Below, piece after piece: positions 63,831 through 64,000 of a stretch of 64,000 nt of DNA. The translations under genes were made by a program, and so were the position numbers. The first letter of the stretch is position 1, and every line of letters starts with the position of its first letter. Under the pieces are notes generated by a model that was given only the letters and a program-made list of their open reading frames with translations, did no database searches and was not told the DNA's origin. This DNA is from Asticcacaulis sp. YBE204 (GTDB lineage Bacteria; Pseudomonadota; Alphaproteobacteria; Caulobacterales; Caulobacteraceae). Location of the stretch: assembly GCF_000495855.1 (NCBI RefSeq), contig NZ_AWGF01000004.1, positions 434,001 to 498,000 on the forward strand, in the 5' to 3' direction.

Positions 63831-64000
63831 CAGAAGGCCTGCCCGATACCGACATAGAGGGAGACGGGCGATTCACCGTCGCGGCGGCTGATCGGGGTGG
63901 CGATGTCGATGCGCACCGGGCCGAAATTGGTGTAGTAGCGTGCGCCCACGCCGATACCGAAACGGATATTGGTGAATTCCGGGAATTCCTTGTCATAGAC
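63830..64000 (-). CDS. tamA: TamA/Omp85 outer-membrane protein, C-terminal end only
   Basis: The last 56 codons of a gene that continues past the window. The text includes FGIGVGARYYTNFGPVRID and ends VSLYVGIGQAF: alternating beta-strands and the terminal Phe that the BAM complex recognises, as in BamA and TamA. With tamB directly after it, TamA is the natural reading. The N-terminal POTRA domains are outside the window. Confidence 0.85.
   Translation of the reverse strand, partial: VYDKEFPEFTNIRFGIGVGARYYTNFGPVRIDIATPISRRDGESPVSLYVGIGQAF

Overview
The window is a gene-dense, high-GC stretch of an alphaproteobacterial chromosome. It most likely comes from the Caulobacterales, and Asticcacaulis is my best guess. 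Four things point there: a two-piece (circularly permuted) tmRNA gene beside an alpha-type SspB adaptor; RcdA with a DUF1192 partner; a DUF1013 (TrcR-type) cell-cycle regulator; and a C-minus L31. I see no rRNA, tRNA, CRISPR array, prophage or intact insertion sequence. Almost all of it is core chromosome. The accessory signal lies in small intergenic repeats and a few odd genes.

Layout. 1-7.5 kb: folE, cysS, a SRPBCC protein, an Fe-S scaffold, a lipoprotein, yidD, thrS and a family 2 glycosyltransferase. 7.5-17.3 kb: a GSGD-repeat secreted protein, a Tat-exported esterase, YccF, DUF4169, an RHH protein, a UvrD/PcrA helicase followed by a cyclophilin and a RusA-like nuclease, a large serine hydrolase and sspB. 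17.4-21.7 kb: ssrA (tmRNA), then an AldB-like aldehyde dehydrogenase diverging from a GAF-Fis regulator with a perfect 17-bp palindrome between them, then a chemoreceptor-like protein that stops after HAMP. 21.9-25 kb: a sugar-acid dehydratase and a periplasmic aldose epimerase. 25-34.5 kb: miaA, mrp, a Sel1 protein, an OYE, an unknown secreted protein, folA-thyA, a divergent ketol-acid reductoisomerase and a YiiX-like amidase.

34.5-44.4 kb: an EF-hand protein and dapD separated by a 261-bp MITE-like element, a DUF2145 operon, a HAD phosphatase with argB, rpmE, an ABC exporter, an SDR-TetR operon and an inositol monophosphatase. 44.5-52 kb: efp, a lipoprotein, thiE, rcdA with DUF1192, a quinone oxidoreductase, two related secreted proteins, the TrcR-type regulator and an AraC regulator. 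52-64 kb: DUF465, ubiX, TIGR02444, small membrane proteins (one of only 25 residues), a thioesterase and PP2C pair, a PAS-GAF-GGDEF-EAL protein, tamB and the end of tamA.

Themes. Proteolysis and cell-cycle control recur: tmRNA, SspB, RcdA and TrcR. Folate and thymidylate genes (folE, folA, thyA) and envelope genes (yidD, tamA/B, YiiX, several lipoproteins) are also well represented. The most unusual signals are non-coding. They are: a family of about 50-bp hairpins whose arms change together between copies; eight GC-rich double-hairpin elements; a MITE whose CTAG target duplication supplies the dapD stop codon; a shared TTGAAC palindrome at two loci; and an orphan terminator suggesting a small RNA near 52.2 kb. 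All start choices and boundaries were made by eye.
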